Assembly (NCBI GenBank): GCA_018268935.1
Contig: JAFDVS010000059.1
Span: forward strand, 106,303 to 170,302
Reading direction: 5' to 3'
DNA: 64,000 nucleotides
Source of the DNA: Acidobacteriota bacterium
GTDB lineage: Bacteria > Acidobacteriota > Terriglobia > Bryobacterales > Bryobacteraceae
The position numbers and the translations under genes were made by a program. Under the pieces are notes generated by a model. It was not told where the DNA came from, did not search any database, and worked only from the letters and a program-made list of their open reading frames with translations. Positions 59,978 through 64,000 of the stretch are shown here, one piece after another (position 1 is the first letter of the stretch; the number at the start of each line of letters is the position of its first letter).

Positions 59978-60715
59978 CTACTTCACCTTTTCGTCCTTCG
60001 CCACCTTACCGTCGCGGACGTACACCACACGGTGCGCGTGCATCGCGATATCCATTTCGTGCGTCACCAGCACGATGGTGTTGCCCTGCTGGTGCAGCCG
60101 TTCAAACAGCGCCATGATTTCCACGCCGGTTGCCGAGTCCAGGTTACCGGTGGGCTCGTCGGCAAGCAGGATCGACGGATTGTTCACCAGCGCCCGGGCA
60201 ATCGCCACGCGCTGGCGTTGTCCGCCCGATAGCTCGTTCGGCTTGTGGTACATGCGCTTGGCCAGGTCGACGGCCATCAGCGATCCCTTGGCGCGCTCCG
60301 TGCGGGTGTCGGCGTCGATGCCCGAATAGATAAGCGGCAACTCTACATTGTGCAGCGCCGTGGCGCGCGAGAGAAGGTTGAACGTCTGGAAGACGAAGCC
60401 GATTTCTTTGTTGCGGATGGCGGCCAGTTCATCATCGTTCATCTGGCTGACCAGGCGGCCGTTGATGTAGTAGTCGCCCTTGGTCGGCGTGTCGAGACAG
60501 CCGATGAGGTTCATCAGCGTCGACTTGCCCGAACCGGAAGGACCCATGATGGCCACATACTCGCCCACTTTGATTTCCAGGTCCACACCCGAAACCGCGT
60601 GGATCTCCTGGTCGCCCATGACGTAGGTTTTCCACAGATCGTAAGTGCGGATGACCACACCTTCCCGCTTCAGTTGCGCGCCGCGCTCGATCTTCTCCTG
60701 GATTGCAGTTGCCAT
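59978..60715 (-). CDS. ABC transporter ATP-binding protein, MacB/LolD type
   Basis: A 245-residue ATPase: Walker A GPSGSGKST (58-66), Q-loop region FVFQTFNLL, signature LSGGQRQRVAIARAL, Walker B LLADEPTGNLD and switch VTHEMD. The family is that of MacB/LolD/FtsE, which work with MacB-type permeases. It follows the MacA-like adaptor gene by 43 bases, as in macAB operons, but the gene after it is on the opposite strand and is not a permease. The permease must be supplied from elsewhere, perhaps by a permease similar to those at 28062 or 32799. Confidence 0.93.
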   Translation of the reverse strand: MATAIQEKIERGAQLKREGVVIRTYDLWKTYVMGDQEIHAVSGVDLEIKVGEYVAIMGPSGSGKSTLMNLIGCLDTPTKGDYYINGRLVSQMNDDELAAIRNKEIGFVFQTFNLLSRATALHNVELPLIYSGIDADTRTERAKGSLMAVDLAKRMYHKPNELSGGQRQRVAIARALVNNPSILLADEPTGNLDSATGVEIMALFERLHQQGNTIVLVTHEMDIAMHAHRVVYVRDGKVAKDEKVK

Positions 60716-60758
60716 GCTTGGTCAGATTTCCTCTGGTACGTACTCAATGATATCCCGG

Positions 60759-62186
60759 CTAGGTTTCCGACTTCAGGGGACCCTTGTTATTATCCACTTT
60801 TATCTTGGCCTCGTTGCGGATGGTCCGGATGACTTTGTAGGAGCCGGTGATGATCTGCTCCCCGTCCTTCAATCCATTCAAGACTTCGATGTCCGTTGCT
60901 CCGGTAATGCCGGTCTCCACTTTGCGGAAGACCGCTTTTTCTCCGGAGATGACAAAGACGCCCTGCAACTCTTCTTTTCTCGCTTTTTCCGTGGCCGGAT
61001 CGACAGGCGCGGCGGCTTTCACGCCGGACTGCGGTTCCGGTTCCAGATCACCCTTCTGGCGAACGGTGAGAGCCTGAATCGGTATTGTAAGGACGCCCTG
61101 ACGGGTGGCGGTGGTTACCTTCGCCGTGCAGGATAGTCCGGGCCGGATTTCGGTGGGCGGGTCAATGAGAGCCACAACTACCTTAAAATCCTTGGCTTCC
61201 TGGCTGGAGATGGCGCTCTGGCTGGCGGCCAGACCGGTGGAGCGAAGGATGGCCGTGTTGCCGATCTCGATCACTTTGCCCTTGAACGTGCGGTTCGGAA
61301 TAGCGTCGATGGTGACGTCGGCCACCTGGTCGAGTTTCACATTCACGATGTCCGTCTCATCCACTTTCACTTCGGCGGTGATCAGCGACATGTCGGCGAT
61401 GGTCATGATCAGGCTGGCTGACGAGTTCTGAATACCAGGCACCACGGTTTCACCCACGCGCACCGGGAGGTTGGTCACCACGCCATCAATGGGAGAGACG
61501 GCATAGGTGCGCTGCAGCACGTCGGCGGCGCGCTTCAGGTTGGCCTGGGCCAACACCACGCGGCGTTGCGAAGCAGTGACATTCGATACCACCTGGGAGC
61601 GCTGCGCCTTCGATTGGGAAATGCGTGCTTCGGCTTCGGTCACGGCGGCCTGGTAAGCCTTGTACTCCGATGCCCGCTGGTCGAACTCCTGGCGGGAAAT
61701 CAGCTTCTCTGTCCACAGTTTCTCGGCCCGCTCGTAGAAAATACGCGCCCGATCGAGGTCGGCCTTGGCGCGAGCAAGTGAGGCTTCGGCGGTGCGGGTG
61801 GCTTCATCGGCTGCCCGCAGCGATGCTTCCGTGGCCGCCGATTCGGCTTCCGAAGTGCTCACGGTGGCCTTTTGCGCGGCGACTTCCGCCTCAGGCTGTA
61901 CCGATTCCAGGCGCGCCAGAACCTGTCCCTTGCGCACCGATTGGCCTTCCGTGACAAGAATCTCGGTGATCCGCGAAGGGGACATCGCGTTAGTGCCGAT
62001 GTTGATGTAATTGCGTGGTTTAACTTCTCCGGATGCAGTCACTACGGCGGTCAGATCCTGCTTTGCGACGTGTCCCGTCTGGACAGTGACAATCCCTTGC
62101 TTGCTATAGCGGTAGCCGGCCAGACTGCCTACGGCTACCAGAAGAAGCACAATGACGCTTATGATGATCTTGGTCTTGCGTTTCAC
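60759..62186 (-). CDS. MacA-like efflux periplasmic adaptor subunit (HlyD/RND type)
   Basis: A 475-residue protein from GTG 62186 with one N-terminal membrane segment (KIIISVIVLLLVAVGSLAGYRY). The biotinyl-lipoyl hybrid (GEVKPRNYINIGTNAMSPSRITEILVTEGQSVRKGQVLARLE, span 61909-62034) is split by a long alpha-helical hairpin (residues 90-220, Ala/Glu-rich coiled coil), followed by a beta-barrel domain. It is a membrane fusion protein linking an inner-membrane pump to an outer-membrane channel. Divergent from the racemase gene. A ribosome site in a hairpin loop lies upstream. Confidence 0.92.
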   Translation of the reverse strand: MKRKTKIIISVIVLLLVAVGSLAGYRYSKQGIVTVQTGHVAKQDLTAVVTASGEVKPRNYINIGTNAMSPSRITEILVTEGQSVRKGQVLARLESVQPEAEVAAQKATVSTSEAESAATEASLRAADEATRTAEASLARAKADLDRARIFYERAEKLWTEKLISRQEFDQRASEYKAYQAAVTEAEARISQSKAQRSQVVSNVTASQRRVVLAQANLKRAADVLQRTYAVSPIDGVVTNLPVRVGETVVPGIQNSSASLIMTIADMSLITAEVKVDETDIVNVKLDQVADVTIDAIPNRTFKGKVIEIGNTAILRSTGLAASQSAISSQEAKDFKVVVALIDPPTEIRPGLSCTAKVTTATRQGVLTIPIQALTVRQKGDLEPEPQSGVKAAAPVDPATEKARKEELQGVFVISGEKAVFRKVETGITGATDIEVLNGLKDGEQIITGSYKVIRTIRNEAKIKVDNNKGPLKSET

Positions 62187-62191
62187 TTGGA

Positions 62192-62212
62192 TTTCCCAAC
62201 TCCTATGGGAAA
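62192..62212 (-). promoter_or_regulatory. Hairpin with the ribosome-binding site in its loop, upstream of the MacA-like gene
   Basis: TTTCCCA and TGGGAAA form a perfect seven-base stem with seven-base loop TAGGAGT containing AGGAG (62204-62200), 13 bases before GTG 62186. TATACT on the same strand at 62273-62268 could be the -10 box. Confidence 0.5.
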
Positions 62213-62382
62213 GAGACGCTCTCCCTGGAAGGAAAGTTCAATTTCCTGTGTGCGCATCTCTACTTCCAGTATAGACGCCGCGGGAGGTGGGAAAGAGCCA
62301 GAACAGTTGTGGATTTATCGCGAACACACGATTCGCACTGGCGGGTTTGCCACATCGGCCATTACAATGATGGCTAGCGCGG

Positions 62383-63042
62383 ATGAAACATCAGGTTGCC
62401 TTCATACACACCTCACCGGCCGCCATACCGCCGATGACGGACTACTTCCGGGACTTTGCCTCAGACCTGGAGATCACCAATTTGCTCGATGACGGCGTGC
62501 TGCGTTTTTTCGCCCGCCAGAACGACGCCGCCGCCGAAGCGCGCCTGGCGGAGATGCTTTGCGTGGCCCGCGACGCCTACAATTCCGAGCTGGCCGTGGT
62601 GACATGCTCCGCCGTAACCCGGCAGGTGATCCAGCGGTTGTCGGAAGCCGTCGGCCTCCCAGTGGTCAAGATTGACGACGAACTGGCCCGGCAGGCAGTC
62701 AGTGTCGGCACCCGGCTGGGTGTAGTGGTGACGTTCCGGCCGTCGCAGGCGGTGATCGGGAAATTGCTGCGCGAAATGGCGGAGGAGATCGGCCGTTCCG
62801 TGGAACTCACCTTCCGGGTTATTCCCGAAGCCTACGAGGCGCTGTTGAACGCCATGCCGGAAAAGCACGATGCCTTGCTGATTGCAGGTATTCAGGAGTT
62901 GGCCAACGAGCCCATCGATGCCCTGGTGCTTTCGCAGGTCTCCATGTCCCGTGTGCTGCCGAGATTGCCCAAACTACCCGTGCCCGTGTTGTCGAGCCTG
63001 CCGGCGAGCCTCAATACCATTCGCCACCGGCTCTCCATATAA
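62383..63042 (+). CDS. Aspartate/glutamate racemase-fold family protein
   Basis: A 219-residue protein: KHQVAFIHTSPAAIPPM, FARQNDAAAEARLAEMLC, LAVVTCSAVTRQVIQRL (first catalytic Cys, Cys75) and LPVVKIDDELARQAV, GVVVTFRPSQAVIGKLLRE. The second catalytic Cys expected near 'L-x-C-x-x' is replaced (DALVLSQVSMSRVLP), so ordinary two-base racemization is unlikely; it may be a decarboxylase-like or hydantoin-related relative or a non-catalytic protein. TACAAT at 62363-62368 lies 14 bases before ATG. It precedes a DapA-family gene by 21 bases and probably forms an operon with it. Confidence 0.75.
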   Translation: MKHQVAFIHTSPAAIPPMTDYFRDFASDLEITNLLDDGVLRFFARQNDAAAEARLAEMLCVARDAYNSELAVVTCSAVTRQVIQRLSEAVGLPVVKIDDELARQAVSVGTRLGVVVTFRPSQAVIGKLLREMAEEIGRSVELTFRVIPEAYEALLNAMPEKHDALLIAGIQELANEPIDALVLSQVSMSRVLPRLPKLPVPVLSSLPASLNTIRHRLSI

Positions 63043-63043
63043 T
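63038..63043 (+). promoter_or_regulatory. Consensus -10 TATAAT overlapping the racemase stop codon
   Basis: TATAAT spans the TAA stop (63040-63042). No clear -35 is seen at 17 bases upstream. It could start an extra transcript for the DapA-like gene; AAAGG near 63048 may be its ribosome site. Confidence 0.35.
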
Positions 63044-63063
63044 GACAAAAGGTTTTTTCTCTC

Positions 63064-64000
63064 ATGCGTACTTCTCCCATTCAACCTTCTGACTGGCGCG
63101 GGGTCTTTCCCGTTCCGCCTCTGGCCCGGCGCACGGATGCCGCCCGCACCATTGATTGGGCCGAGAACAGCCGCCTCGTCCAACATATGGCCGCCGGAGG
63201 CATGACCCGGTTCCTCTATGGGGGGAACGCGTTCCTCTACCACATCACGCTGAGCGAGTATGAGGAACTGCTGGACTGGTTGAATGGACTCGACGATGCC
63301 TATTGGGCGATTCCCAGCGCCGGCCCGTCTTTCGGACGCCTGATGGATCAGGCGCCTCTGCTGCGCCGCTACAACTTCCCCGCCGTGATGCACCTTCCCT
63401 GCGCCGATCCGCGCGATGCGGCTGGCCTCGAGGCTGGCCTCCGCGACTTTGCCGATGCCTGCGGCACCCCGCTCATTATCTATTTGAAGGAAGAGAGCAA
63501 CTTCGGCGGCAACCTCGAAGCCGGGCTCGACGCCGTGGCGCGGCTGGTGAAGGATGGCCTCTGCATCGGCATCAAATACGCCGTCGTGCGCAAGGATCCG
63601 GCCCAGGATGCTTATCTCGCTTCGCTGCTGCGGCGCGTGGACCGCAACATGGTGCTCAGCGGCATCGGCGAGCGTCCGGCCATCGTGCACATGCGCGATT
63701 TCGGGCTCCCCGGATTTACCACCGGCAGCGGCTGCCTGGCGCCCACGCTGAGCAATCGCATTCACAAGGCGTGCGAGGACAAGGATTACGAAACCGCCGC
63801 CCAGAGCAGGGAATTGTTTATCCCGCACGAGGATCTGCGCGACGCCTGGGGTCCGGCCCGCGTGTTGCACGCTTCCACCGCGCTCGCCGGGTTAGCGGAA
63901 ACCGGCGCCATCCCGCCGTTCATCTCCGCCCTTGGCAAAGAGCAACTGGCCCAGTTGGGGCCGGTCGCCCAAGTACTTGCCGAGCAGGACGCTGCGGTTG
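63064..64000 (+). CDS. Dihydrodipicolinate synthase family protein, C-terminus cut by window edge
   Basis: At least 312 residues; the frame is still open at base 64000. DapA/NAL-type TIM barrel: DWRGVFPVPPL, MAAGGMTRFLYGGNAFLYHITLSEYEELL, AIPSAGPSFG, PLIIYLKEESN (conserved Tyr140) and the Schiff-base Lys171 in CIGIKYAVVRKDP, with FTTGSGCLAPTLS later. The usual 'GTTGE' loop near the N-terminus reads YGGNA, so it is not the lysine-biosynthesis DapA; an aldolase or dehydratase acting on keto acids is more likely. It follows the Asp/Glu-racemase-fold gene by 21 bases. Confidence 0.85.
   Translation, partial: MRTSPIQPSDWRGVFPVPPLARRTDAARTIDWAENSRLVQHMAAGGMTRFLYGGNAFLYHITLSEYEELLDWLNGLDDAYWAIPSAGPSFGRLMDQAPLLRRYNFPAVMHLPCADPRDAAGLEAGLRDFADACGTPLIIYLKEESNFGGNLEAGLDAVARLVKDGLCIGIKYAVVRKDPAQDAYLASLLRRVDRNMVLSGIGERPAIVHMRDFGLPGFTTGSGCLAPTLSNRIHKACEDKDYETAAQSRELFIPHEDLRDAWGPARVLHASTALAGLAETGAIPPFISALGKEQLAQLGPVAQVLAEQDAAV

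Overview
The window is a G+C-rich bacterial chromosome segment with 58 protein-coding genes (two cut by the window edges) and no rRNA, tRNA, CRISPR array or insertion sequence that I can see. The gene content points to Acidobacteriota, most likely the Bryobacterales/Solibacter group. The markers are two large ADOP-type FtsX/MacB permeases, a TIGR03437-type 'Solibacter C-terminal domain' protein, a DUF1501/DUF1800 pair, an Ada protein, exported (Tat-type) Gfo/Idh/MocA oxidoreductases and a PmoA-like DUF6807 protein. This assignment rests on recalled family distributions, not on a search.

Layout, left to right. 1-8.1 kb: a PQQ-like beta-propeller (partial) overlapping a DECR2-type SDR; a DUF4123 (type VI adaptor-like) protein with an unknown partner; an ADP/ATP-carrier-like protein fused to HEAT repeats; an MFS transporter; and a two-gene AAA-ATPase/TOPRIM-like module resembling a split OLD nuclease. 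8.1-16 kb: sodium:solute symporter, CocE/NonD hydrolase, M14 metallopeptidase, DUF58 protein. 15.5-20 kb: orphan fliS-flaG, orphan nuoB, malQ, and a terminase-nuclease-like protein. 20-25 kb: M24 peptidase-accB-accC-IlvD/Edd operon. 25-28 kb: DJ-1/PfpI and phosphoesterase genes facing a receiver-like/DUF3052 gene coupled to an enolase-superfamily dehydratase. 28-35 kb: two ADOP permeases flanking a recombinase-tail-like protein, ada and dinB. 35-42 kb: a secreted TIGR03437 protein and a sugar/sugar-acid operon (two exported Gfo/Idh/MocA oxidoreductases, an enolase-superfamily enzyme, a DUF6807 protein) converging on a TIM-barrel epimerase. 42-48 kb: Phd/PIN toxin-antitoxin, mfd, hldE-type adenylyltransferase, TIGR02147 regulator, VOC protein. 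48-53 kb: DUF1501/DUF1800 pair, cysE. 52-58 kb: a six-gene operon of five glycosyltransferases ending in alanine racemase, probably for surface polysaccharide. 58-64 kb: two coiled-coil proteins, a tandem YciI protein, macA plus an ABC ATPase without a permease, an Asp/Glu-racemase-fold protein and a DapA-family protein cut by the right edge.

Genes are tightly packed. Many operons use 4-base ATGA stop/start overlaps, which suggests translational coupling. Many first genes lack a Shine-Dalgarno sequence but have a TANNNT-like hexamer only 6-10 bases before ATG/GTG/TTG, which suggests leaderless transcripts. Three copies of a 23-base palindromic repeat (2588, 19225, 24879) are visible, and two of them supply the C-terminal codons of proteins. 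No complete new system is proven. The best candidates for follow-up are the ATPase/TOPRIM pair, the DUF4123 pair, the terminase-like protein with a lost catalytic aspartate, and the repeat family.
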